This document shows, piece after piece, positions 1-6,516 of a stretch of DNA of 7,592 bases. A program made the position numbers and the translations under genes. The DNA is from Patescibacteria group bacterium UBA1400 (lineage in GTDB: Bacteria > Patescibacteriota > Microgenomatia > UBA1400). Every line of letters starts with the position of its first letter. Position 1 is the first letter of the stretch. The notes beneath the pieces were generated by a model. That model saw only the letters and a program-made list of their open reading frames with translations. It was not told where the DNA came from and did not search any database. Where the stretch lies: the NCBI GenBank assembly GCA_002305125.1, contig DBQG01000036.1:1151-8742 (forward strand), written 5' to 3'.

Positions 1-968
1 GAAACTGTGGGAATAGCCAAACCCAAAGCATGAGGACAGGAAATAACTAAAACCGTAATTGCCAAGGTTAAACTAAAAACCAAACTACTGCCTAAAAATA
101 ATGACCAGACAGCTAAGGTCAACAGGGCTGTTAAAAGAGCTATAAAGGTCAACCAGCCGGCAGCCCTATCAGCCAAACGCTGAACTTCAGGTTTACTGTT
201 TTGCGCCTGTGCTACCAGCTGCTTAATCTGGCCTATTGTTGACTCCTGTCCGGTTTTACTTACTTTTACTTTTAACACGCCTTCCTGGGAAATGGAACCG
301 GCTATTACCTTATCTCCTTTTCTTTTGCTCACCGGCTTTGATTCTCCTGTTAAAAGCGATTCGTCCAAACCTGAAGAGCCTTCCAAAATTGTGCCATCAG
401 CCGGCACTTTTTCCCCCGGCCTGACTAAAACTATATCTCCTTTTTTAAGCTGGCCAATATCAATATCTCTGATTTTATTGTTTTTAAGTAAATGAACTTT
501 TCCAGGCAACAACTGAGCTACCTTTTCTAAAGCACTTCCCGCTGTCTGGCTGGATTTGGCTTCAAGCCAATGACCAAACAGCAAAACCCAGATTAAAGTA
601 GCAATCTCCAGATAAAACTCCTGATCAAGACCGGGTAAAAAAGTAGAGGCTGCAGAAAAAAGATAACCAGCTCCGACAGCTGTAGAAACCAAAGTCATCA
701 TACCAAACTTTCTGGTTTTTATTTCATGGCCAGCATGTTTGAAAAAAATCAAAGAAAAATAAAAAATTAAAGAAGCCAAGGCAAACAGCAAATATTTGCG
801 CCAGAAAAAGTCAGCAACTCCCAAAATTTCCCTGCCCACACTGCTGAAAATAAACAAAGGAACAAGCAGAGCCGTAACAATAAAAAACCGTTTTAGAAAG
901 TTTTGACCTTCACCCTCGGGTTGATGATGAACTTCTTTACCAAAATCGTGTTGATGATGATGCTCCAT
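1..968 (-). CDS. copB: Copper-translocating P-type ATPase, CopB-like (CPH type), 3' part outside window
   Basis: This is the N-terminal 322 residues of a P1B-type heavy-metal ATPase, which pumps copper out of the cytoplasm using ATP. Translation from the ATG at 968 gives a His-rich head (six His within residues 3-15) and no CxxC HMA domain. Membrane helices lie near residues 28-44, 57-77, 90-108 and 118-134. The actuator domain carries TGES at 207-210, and two further helices follow, the second containing SCPHALGLAIP with the CPH triad at 311-313. CPH instead of CPC, plus a His-rich N-terminus, is the mark of the CopB/P1B-3 subgroup, linked to Cu(II) or Cu(I) export in Archaeoglobus and Enterococcus. 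The phosphorylation (DKTGT) and ATP-binding domains lie beyond the left edge. The start is 9 nt after the stop of the upstream 73-aa gene, so the two are probably co-transcribed; the local Shine-Dalgarno (AAAAAGG) is weak and overlaps that stop region. Metal preference is inferred from motif only. Confidence 0.93.
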   Translation of the reverse strand, partial: MEHHHQHDFGKEVHHQPEGEGQNFLKRFFIVTALLVPLFIFSSVGREILGVADFFWRKYLLFALASLIFYFSLIFFKHAGHEIKTRKFGMMTLVSTAVGAGYLFSAASTFLPGLDQEFYLEIATLIWVLLFGHWLEAKSSQTAGSALEKVAQLLPGKVHLLKNNKIRDIDIGQLKKGDIVLVRPGEKVPADGTILEGSSGLDESLLTGESKPVSKRKGDKVIAGSISQEGVLKVKVSKTGQESTIGQIKQLVAQAQNSKPEVQRLADRAAGWLTFIALLTALLTLAVWSLFLGSSLVFSLTLAITVLVISCPHALGLAIPTV

Positions 969-977
969 ATAGCCTTT

Positions 978-1199
978 TTACTTTTTCTGCTCTTCATTAC
1001 CTTTAAACCACAACCAGCGGAAAAGAGCAATTAAAACCAAGATAAATAAAACCCACGCTATTAAAGGAAACAAGCCAAAGAAAAAACCGCCAGAGCCGAT
1101 ATTTCCCATTGCTCCAGGCATATCAAACCCGCAATGACCATAGTTAAGTCCATTGTTAACTTCATTTTCACCGGCTGTGTGAGCTAAGACATAATCCAT
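978..1199 (-). CDS. Small single-pass membrane protein with His-Cys-Met cluster, copper operon
   Basis: This is a 73-aa protein that I cannot assign to a named family. Residues 1-40 are Gly-rich and hold H22, C23, M27 and M31, all residues able to bind copper. One hydrophobic helix spans about residues 42-62, followed by a basic tail (R61, K66, K72, K73). The positive-inside rule puts the tail in the cytoplasm and the His/Cys/Met segment outside. There is no cleavable signal. The gene has a strong Shine-Dalgarno (AAGGAGGTG, with GGAGG at 1207-1211, 7 nt from the ATG), which supports both its reality and its start. It sits 22 nt after the L,D-transpeptidase stop and 9 nt before the CopB-like ATPase start, so it is very likely in one operon with them. 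A role as an extracytoplasmic copper-binding accessory is inference from position and residues only. Short membrane proteins of this kind (some SHOCT-like) often accompany metal pumps, but no SHOCT motif is visible here. Confidence 0.82.
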   Translation of the reverse strand: MDYVLAHTAGENEVNNGLNYGHCGFDMPGAMGNIGSGGFFFGLFPLIAWVLFILVLIALFRWLWFKGNEEQKK

Positions 1200-1221
1200 T
1201 TTCCCACCTCCTTTTTAGGCT

Positions 1222-1926
1222 TTAAATTGCCGGAGACTGACCGTAAATAATAACCTTGGTTCCCTGATTATCATCAGTAACCTTAATGCTTGAACTATCT
1301 TTTAATTTGGGATTGGCCCAAAAATAAAGCTTTTGGGCGTCTTCTGTTTTCAGGTTAATGCAACCGTGACTCATCGGCGTACCAAAATTACTGTGCCAGT
1401 AAGTCCCATGCAAACCATAACCATCAGACTGAGGGTAACGATCATTGCTAAAATACATCACGTAAGGCACATTAGGTAAATCATAATAAGTTCCCAGGGC
1501 CTGAGAACCTCCTGTCATTCTGGTATAACGAAGTTTAATCCAAATCCTAAACTCTCCGGTGGGCGTCCGGTTAAACTTGCCTGTTGAAACCGTAAAATCA
1601 TAAACTTTCCTGTCTCCTTCAAAAGCATAAACCCTTTGATTGGTTAAATCCACTTCTATTCTTTTATCATCCCTCACTTGTTCCTCTTCCTCAGCAGCAA
1701 AAACAGGATTAAATTCAACGCCATTTTGTAAAGGGACAGTTATTTTTTTATTGTCACAGACCGCAAACCTACAGTCTTTATCATACTCCTCACTGGTGTT
1801 TAAGGGATTAACCTTTGCCTGGGGAGAAAAAGCAAAAAAAAGACGAGACCGCTGCCAGAAGATTAACCCGGCAATAAGGATAAAATATAATAATAAGGGA
1901 ATAAAAACCTTTTTTTCTTTAAACAT
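1222..1926 (-). CDS. L,D-transpeptidase (YkuD domain), membrane-anchored
   Basis: This is a 234-aa protein with an N-terminal membrane helix (about residues 8-24, preceded by K4-K6) and an extracytoplasmic YkuD catalytic domain (about 88-230). The domain starts with a typical strand pair (IEVDLTNQRVYAF, 90-102), followed by TGKFNRTPTGEF (115-126). It contains the active-site motif H173-G...S186-H187-G188-C189-I-N, where C189 is the predicted acyl-accepting nucleophile. Family members make 3-3 cross-links in peptidoglycan or attach proteins to it. The segment between helix and domain holds a Cys pair (C52, C57) and an acidic stretch (EEEEQ, 79-83). The ATG at 1926 is the only start that retains the helix. 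No clear Shine-Dalgarno precedes it, but a TACAAT box lies 6 nt upstream, so a near-leaderless transcript is possible. It is the first gene of a probable operon with the 73-aa protein and the copper ATPase. Family assignment is firm; the exact substrate is unknown. Confidence 0.93.
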   Translation of the reverse strand: MFKEKKVFIPLLLYFILIAGLIFWQRSRLFFAFSPQAKVNPLNTSEEYDKDCRFAVCDNKKITVPLQNGVEFNPVFAAEEEEQVRDDKRIEVDLTNQRVYAFEGDRKVYDFTVSTGKFNRTPTGEFRIWIKLRYTRMTGGSQALGTYYDLPNVPYVMYFSNDRYPQSDGYGLHGTYWHSNFGTPMSHGCINLKTEDAQKLYFWANPKLKDSSSIKVTDDNQGTKVIIYGQSPAI

Positions 1927-1932
1927 AAACTT

Positions 1933-1964
1933 ATTGTAAAGAAAAAAGGTTAACTTAATGTTAA
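1933..1964 (-). promoter_or_regulatory. Possible promoter/operator of the L,D-transpeptidase-copper operon
   Basis: On the minus strand a TACAAT box (1933-1938) ends 6 nt before the ATG at 1926, so transcription would start at or very near the start codon. No good -35 lies at 16-18 nt; TTAACA (1959-1964) is at 20 nt. Overlapping it are two TTAAC copies on the same strand 11 nt apart (1960-1964 and 1949-1953), which also form the 5-bp-arm palindrome TTAAC-N5-GTTAA at 1950-1964. A repeat one helical turn apart next to a promoter could be an operator, but the region is AT-rich and this may be chance. Confidence 0.25.
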
Positions 1965-2042
1965 AAAAAAGTAAGAGAAAGGTAATAATAATTTTGCTAT
2001 AAATCTAAAATTATGAATTTTACTTTTTGTAATTGCATAAAA

Positions 2043-2822
2043 TTATTCCATGTAAACGAAGATTCTCTTTTTTGCCATATCAACATATTTTTTGTTTTTC
2101 TCAATACCAATCCAATTTCTGCCTAATTTCTTTGCAACAATGGCTGTTGTTCCACTACCTAAAAATGGATCTAAAACAGTATTACCCTTTTCTGAAGACG
2201 CAATAATTATTCTTTTTAGCATTTCCTCAGGTTTTTGGGTTGGGTGTAGGGCTCGTCCATCCTTTCCCCTTAACCTTTCTTTTCCCTGAACCAAAGGAAG
2301 CAACCAAACATCCCGCATTTGCTTTACTGAACCATCCTTTTGTTTTTCAGGATTTATTTTTTTTAACTTTTCATAATTAAAAATCCATTTTTTACCCTTC
2401 ACTGCCCAAACAACAAATTCTGTTGAGTGAGTAAAAACTCTTTTTGTCATATTGGGCATGGCATTTGTCTTTTGCCAAACAATAACATTGTTTATTTTAA
2501 AATCCAGTTGTTTTAAAATTATCATCACTTCGGCAAGATTATGATAAGTACAGGAAATATAAATTGAACCGTTATCTTTCAGAACTTTATAACAAGCTCC
2601 AATCCACTTACGGGTAAACTGCATATACTCAGGAGCTGTCATTTTGTCCCATTCCTCATTGACCATGTACCAATTACCACCTGTTTTATTACCCTTCCAT
2701 TTTAAACCATTACCTGAAAGATTATAAGGCGGATCAGCAAAAATTAATTCAACTGAATTTTTGTCAACTTTCTCAGTTAATATTTTTATGCAGTCACCGG
2801 TATAAATAATATTAGTTTTCAT
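2043..2822 (-). CDS. Beta-class DNA adenine methyltransferase, DpnA-like (second Mtase of the R-M system)
   Basis: This protein methylates DNA using S-adenosylmethionine, most likely at N6 of adenine. With the start at 2822 it has 259 residues. Catalytic motif IV, DPPYNL, is at 30-35 and the AdoMet-binding motif I, DPFLGSGTT, at 218-226; IV before I defines the beta class (N6_N4_Mtase). HPTQKP (193-198) and WQKTNAMPN in the middle closely recall M.DpnA/M.DpnIIB, which methylates GATC. A longer reading from the ATG at 2852 would add ten residues (MAKSSFSKKV), but that stretch overlaps the end of the endonuclease gene in another frame and has no Shine-Dalgarno. I prefer the ATG at 2822, which overlaps the endonuclease stop as ATGA (2819-2822), a standard coupling arrangement, and gives the usual family N-terminus MKTNIIYTGD. 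It is the last gene of the operon. Specificity (GATC-containing, such as GGATC or its complement) is inferred. Confidence 0.92.
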   Translation of the reverse strand: MKTNIIYTGDCIKILTEKVDKNSVELIFADPPYNLSGNGLKWKGNKTGGNWYMVNEEWDKMTAPEYMQFTRKWIGACYKVLKDNGSIYISCTYHNLAEVMIILKQLDFKINNVIVWQKTNAMPNMTKRVFTHSTEFVVWAVKGKKWIFNYEKLKKINPEKQKDGSVKQMRDVWLLPLVQGKERLRGKDGRALHPTQKPEEMLKRIIIASSEKGNTVLDPFLGSGTTAIVAKKLGRNWIGIEKNKKYVDMAKKRIFVYME

Positions 2823-4684
2823 AACTTTCTTGCTAAAACTACTTTTTGCCATGTGGTAATTACATTAGGTATTTGCTCAATCCATTCTTCTGAATGATCT
2901 ACTTGATTTGTTAGATTTAAAATTTGTTCATATAAATTTAAAAGTTCTCCATGAGTAAATTGCTTATTCTGTTTTTTAATTTCTAAAAGGCTTTCTAATA
3001 ATCTAATAAATTGAGAAATAGATAAAGGAACAATTTTTTGAGTTGCTCCTCTATAGCCATATTTTATAGACATCCAAAATGTTTCCATCGTATCCTGATG
3101 AAGTCTTGGAGCTATAAATAAGCAATAAGTAGACTTTTCAGGATTCATTTCTTCAAACTCACGAACATGTCGCATAACAGGCTGCCCCTCACTATACCAT
3201 TGAGAACGATCTGTTAACATTGTAACTTCACAAACAGAATTAAATTTTTCATAAAAACATTCAATATCAGGTTTATTAGCTGGGGCAGTAAATGTAGGCT
3301 CGTTATCATCACCAACAGGATAATTAGGTTTTATTTCAAGAGCATCGTTTAAAGCATTAAGCGCAAGAGTGGATAACTTTTCAAGCTCAATACTTTTTTT
3401 ATTGTCTGATTGATAAATGTTTTTAAATTTATCAATATATTTTTGAATTTTTGAGGTGTTTTGCGATTCAAAATGTGTTTCTATCCCTTGCAGTTTATGC
3501 CTATAAACTCTTAATTTTTCAATATATTCCTTTAATTTTTCTATGCTTAACTGTTCTCTATTTTGAAATGAGAAAGTAGGAATCTTTCCCACTTTTACCT
3601 TTAAATCCTTAATATAGTTCTGAACATCTCTATCAAGCTTAAGTGCTATTTTTTCTAACCCCTGCTTTGTTTCCCAGGGCAAAACCGGCAGATTAAGGTC
3701 AGCAAGATATTTTATATATTGATTAACGCTTTTAAATCTCAAAGGAGCAGCATTATCAGCTATAAGTAGTTTCCCCAACTCTATTGATCTTCTCGGCTCT
3801 AAATCAACATAAAAACCATTACCTCTGATATACAAAAATCTTGTCAATCTAAAATATCTAAGAGTGTTGTCACCATAATCTTTTAGATTCTGTAAAAGTT
3901 TTTTTATTTCCTTTTCTTTGTTTGTTTTTAAAAATGTTTTAGCAAAGTTTTTTTTAAAAGAATCTTTAAACTTCTTTTTACTTTTATCATCTTTATATAA
4001 ACGAACACCCCTGCGATATTCCTTTAACTTTTTTGCCTGCCGTTTTATATCTCTATAGTCAATAAGTGTGGGAACAAATAAGGAAAACTCATCTTTATTT
4101 ATTCCAATAGGCTTATTTCCTGCCTTAATCCAAAGCTTATTTACTTCATTAATAAAATGTAAAGTTCCAATAAAAGGTTTTATAAAAAAACCATTTTTTT
4201 CTGAAAAGTCAGAACTGGCCGGATTAGGATATTGCCATTTTAAAAAGATGTTGAAAAAAACCTGACCTATATCGAAATTATCACTTAAAAAATACTTTCC
4301 TAAATCTGTTATTCTTATTTTTTTGTCTTTTATCATAACCAAACCAAGCTTTTTAAAAGGATTGAATGACTGTCTTCCTCTCATGGAAGGATCTTTATAA
4401 TTTTTGCTTTCAAAAATCCTTTTGGCTGTATCAAAATCTATTTCTTTTGCAAGATTAAGAAATATATTCTGATGTTTTTTAGAAAGACCATTTAAAAACT
4501 GAGTGGAAAAACCTCTTTCGGAGTTATAACCGTATAAACGCTTTTGTATAAGTAAAGTCTGAAAATAAATTTGGTTTTCTTTTGTCCATTCCAACCCTTC
4601 AAGTTTGTTTTGCAATAAAAGAAGTTGTTCCCTTAATCTATAGGGGTTCCTAGTTGTTGTGGTTATTGACCAAGGTTTTTTCAT
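2819..4684 (-). CDS. AlwI/BstNBI-family type IIS restriction (or nicking) endonuclease
   Basis: This is a 621-aa DNA endonuclease. Family calls rest on recalled resemblance to Nt.BstNBI (about 604 aa) and AlwI: ITDLGKYFL near 125-133, the FLKWQYP block at 147-153, TLRYFRLTRFLYIRGNGF at 274-291, and the C-terminal nuclease core. The core begins NKPDIE (470-475), continues CEVT (485-488), QPVMRH (501-506) and YCLFIAP (520-526), and ends IVPLSISQF (551-559). D473, E486 and E499 keep the exact 13- and 13-residue spacing of D456, E469 and E482, which I recall as active-site residues in Nt.BstNBI, so the enzyme looks intact. The N-terminal part (1-300) should read the target; the centre (about 370-450) is Lys/Glu-rich and probably helical. 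The start at 4684 lies 2 nt after the RadC-methyltransferase stop with only a weak Shine-Dalgarno, suggesting coupled translation. Whether it cuts both strands or nicks cannot be told from sequence alone. Confidence 0.9.
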   Translation of the reverse strand: MKKPWSITTTTRNPYRLREQLLLLQNKLEGLEWTKENQIYFQTLLIQKRLYGYNSERGFSTQFLNGLSKKHQNIFLNLAKEIDFDTAKRIFESKNYKDPSMRGRQSFNPFKKLGLVMIKDKKIRITDLGKYFLSDNFDIGQVFFNIFLKWQYPNPASSDFSEKNGFFIKPFIGTLHFINEVNKLWIKAGNKPIGINKDEFSLFVPTLIDYRDIKRQAKKLKEYRRGVRLYKDDKSKKKFKDSFKKNFAKTFLKTNKEKEIKKLLQNLKDYGDNTLRYFRLTRFLYIRGNGFYVDLEPRRSIELGKLLIADNAAPLRFKSVNQYIKYLADLNLPVLPWETKQGLEKIALKLDRDVQNYIKDLKVKVGKIPTFSFQNREQLSIEKLKEYIEKLRVYRHKLQGIETHFESQNTSKIQKYIDKFKNIYQSDNKKSIELEKLSTLALNALNDALEIKPNYPVGDDNEPTFTAPANKPDIECFYEKFNSVCEVTMLTDRSQWYSEGQPVMRHVREFEEMNPEKSTYCLFIAPRLHQDTMETFWMSIKYGYRGATQKIVPLSISQFIRLLESLLEIKKQNKQFTHGELLNLYEQILNLTNQVDHSEEWIEQIPNVITTWQKVVLARKL

Positions 4685-4686
4685 GA

Positions 4687-6489
4687 TTACTTTATAATTT
4701 TACAATAAAAAACCCTTTCTGTATGCCCATTTGTATTGCTTTTTCCCGTTGTAAAAGCTTTATAATCTCTTTCAAAAATGTTCACATCGCCGCGAGATTT
4801 TAATATATTCATTATCTGTTCATCCCCAATTCTAGCATTTGATCTTTCATCTTTAGATTCACCAGTATTATTATATGAAAGCAAAATATGCTTACATTTT
4901 GCGTTTGCTATTAAGTCAGCAAAAACTTTAACAGCAGATTTTAAACAATAGCTACTTTTTATATGTGAACGGTCCATTTTTTTTGCCTTACCATGAACGA
5001 GTGGTTTTTTCCAAGTAACGAGATTTTCTAAAAGGTGGTAAGCATCAGAATATTGACGCGAATTGTAAGGTGGGTCAATATATAAAACATCGCAACTTAT
5101 TCTCCTAATAAGTTGATTTGCATCTTCTTTATATATTTCATTGTTTACATTATTTTCTGCTTCAAAACTTGGCATTAAAAGGTTTAATGACTGAATCGTA
5201 TCTAGTTTTTTCCGAAACGCATCATAGTGTCCCACCGTATTTGCCACCTTATCAACTGCATAAAGTAATGAAGTAATTAAAATGGCTTCTTCATTTTTAT
5301 TACTAGCTAACTGACTAATTTTTTCCCTAATTGCTCCAATCTTTCTAGCATTCTCTAAGGTAAAATAACTGTTACCAAAATTTTTAGAAAAATAATTATC
5401 TTCTTTAACCTCTAAACTATTAAGCAGGTTAATTTTTTCTCCCACTTCTTTAAAATTAACTTTTGAAATCCCTAAAAATGTCTTAAGCGGAAAAAAATTA
5501 CTTGCCAAAAAATCGTTGGCAATAACTTTAATATCTTTCTCGTTAAACCGTTCTGCTACTACGCCTGTTCCGGCAAAAATATCACAAAAAGTGCTAAATC
5601 CGTTACATTTTTCATTAACTATGTCTTCAATAAAACCAAGCAACTTATATTTATTACCTAAATAACGTCTGTTTTGTAATTGGAAGTGGCCAGTTTTAAC
5701 TCTATTTTTAGGATGAAAATATGCCCCAGGCTTCCTTTTTATAGTTGATATATAGGCTGGTTGAGGGGTTTCAAAAAAGTCAAAGAGTGAATGTTGAACT
5801 CCATCAGCAACATAGTAAGTGGACTCTTGTAGTTTTTGAAAAATACTACGCGAATCATTTTTGCTTACAATGATAAAATCAACAACGTTGATACCCATGA
5901 TTTTTCCAGCTTCAACAATCTTGTCTATTATTTCAATATCTTGCTGGCTTGGTTCAACATCTTCAGAGGGGTGATTATGCAATAAAATAACTCCTGCTGC
6001 CCGAAGTTCAACAGCAGGACCAAATATTTCCCTTGGATGAATTAAACTTTTATCTAAAGTACCAATAGAAATAACTTCTTTTTTTAACAAACTATTTCTT
6101 GCATTAAGATAAAGACAAACTAAATATTCCCTTTTTTTATCTCTAATTTCAGAAGTTAAAGAAATAGCATCTTGAGCTGACAAAATAAGCCTGTCTTTGG
6201 ATTCCAATTCTTCATAAAACCTTTTAAATAAAGCTAGAGCAGACACAATTTGCAAGGCTTTTGCTTTACCAATGCCCGAAAACTGCAATAGGTCATTAAC
6301 TGTTAAATCTAAGAATTTATAACTGAACTTTTTAATGATTTGTTGGGAAAGCTGCTTTACATTCATACCTTTAATTCCGCTGCTAAGTAAGATAGCTAGA
6401 AGTTCACTTTTGGAAAGAGCATCCGGTCCTTTTTCCAAAAACTTTTCTCTTGGTCTATCAATCTTTGGAGTATCTTTTAACTTTCCCAT
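4687..6489 (-). CDS. RadC (HhH-JAMM/MPN) fused to alpha-class D12 DNA adenine methyltransferase
   Basis: This is a 600-aa two-part protein in one uninterrupted frame. Residues 1-222 form a complete RadC: an N-terminal helical region with the helix-hairpin-helix FSGIGKAKALQ (70-80), HPREIF (151-156), and the JAMM zinc motif H171-N-H173-P-S...S181-x2-D184, with E121 as probable catalytic Glu. Two usual RadC residues differ: Glu176 replaces Gly in HPSG, and Phe205 replaces His in the DH pair. Residues about 223-270 are a linker. Residues about 271-600 are a D12-class N6-adenine methyltransferase: RRYLGNKYKLL (274-284), AdoMet motif FCDIFAGTG (301-309), catalytic IDPPYNSRQY (471-480), and the AKKMDRSHIKSSYC (502-515) and LLSYNNTGE (536-544) blocks, all recalling the M.FokI-type branch. 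It should methylate one strand of the operon's target. What RadC contributes is unknown; RadC proteins have no settled biochemical role. The ATG at 6489 starts exactly like RadC; no Shine-Dalgarno is visible. Both domain calls are firm. Confidence 0.93.
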   Translation of the reverse strand: MGKLKDTPKIDRPREKFLEKGPDALSKSELLAILLSSGIKGMNVKQLSQQIIKKFSYKFLDLTVNDLLQFSGIGKAKALQIVSALALFKRFYEELESKDRLILSAQDAISLTSEIRDKKREYLVCLYLNARNSLLKKEVISIGTLDKSLIHPREIFGPAVELRAAGVILLHNHPSEDVEPSQQDIEIIDKIVEAGKIMGINVVDFIIVSKNDSRSIFQKLQESTYYVADGVQHSLFDFFETPQPAYISTIKRKPGAYFHPKNRVKTGHFQLQNRRYLGNKYKLLGFIEDIVNEKCNGFSTFCDIFAGTGVVAERFNEKDIKVIANDFLASNFFPLKTFLGISKVNFKEVGEKINLLNSLEVKEDNYFSKNFGNSYFTLENARKIGAIREKISQLASNKNEEAILITSLLYAVDKVANTVGHYDAFRKKLDTIQSLNLLMPSFEAENNVNNEIYKEDANQLIRRISCDVLYIDPPYNSRQYSDAYHLLENLVTWKKPLVHGKAKKMDRSHIKSSYCLKSAVKVFADLIANAKCKHILLSYNNTGESKDERSNARIGDEQIMNILKSRGDVNIFERDYKAFTTGKSNTNGHTERVFYCKIIK

Positions 6490-6510
6490 TATAAATTGCT
6501 AAGAGTTTAA

Positions 6511-6516
6511 TTTATA
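6511..6516 (-). promoter_or_regulatory. Weak candidate -10 box for the R-M operon
   Basis: A TATAAA hexamer on the minus strand lies 21 nt before the ATG at 6489, so its transcript would carry a leader of about 15 nt with no Shine-Dalgarno. No convincing -35 is found 16-19 nt upstream. The 68-nt gap between the tRNA 3' end and the operon holds no hairpin-plus-T-run terminator, so read-through from the tRNA-Pro promoter is an alternative source of transcription. Confidence 0.3.

Larger units (their letters stand above)
2043..6489 (-). other. Type IIS restriction-modification operon (M-alpha with RadC, R, M-beta)
   Basis: Three genes run in one direction with a 2-nt gap (4685-4686) and a 4-nt ATGA overlap (2819-2822), so they must be expressed together. 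The set of an AlwI/BstNBI-type endonuclease plus two adenine methyltransferases of different classes is what an asymmetric recognition site requires, one enzyme per strand. The first methyltransferase is translated before the nuclease. No separate controller (C) protein gene is present. Hand-counted GC is about 32% over 19 lines of the RadC-methyltransferase gene, 20% and 33% in two endonuclease lines (3421, 4201) and 23% in one beta-methyltransferase line (2461), against about 45% in seven flanking lines (121, 541, 601, 1261, 1321, 6781, 6841). This points to horizontal acquisition. Confidence 0.85.

Noticed and set aside
236..495. Plus-strand open frames of 62 and 67 aa
   Set aside because: They lie opposite the CopB-like ATPase, have no ribosome site and resemble no protein; antisense shadows.
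921..968. Microsatellite of GAT/ATG trinucleotides
   Set aside because: It simply encodes the His-rich start of the copper pump; too short and interrupted to list as a repeat.
1640..1939. Plus-strand 99-aa open frame
   Set aside because: Antisense to the L,D-transpeptidase, whose motifs are unmistakable; low-complexity Ser-rich translation.
1927..2042. A copy of the tRNA-Pro 3' end (attachment repeat) at the far border of the R-M cassette
   Set aside because: I looked for GGTTCGAACCCGACC and shorter parts in this 116-nt AT-rich gap and found none, so no att pair can be claimed.
1985..2042. Intrinsic terminator after the R-M operon (AAAATT-CAT-AATTTT near 2006-2022)
   Set aside because: The stem has only A-T pairs and no T run directly after it, so it does not meet the usual pattern.
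2092..2289. Plus-strand 65-aa open frame
   Set aside because: Shadow of the beta methyltransferase gene with no independent support.
4068..4265. Plus-strand 65-aa open frame
   Set aside because: Shadow of the endonuclease gene with no independent support.
4687..6489. A base-composition break at the RadC/methyltransferase junction
   Set aside because: Hand counts gave about 33% GC over 11 lines of the RadC half and 31% over 8 lines of the methyltransferase half, so there is no sign that host radC was joined to a foreign gene.
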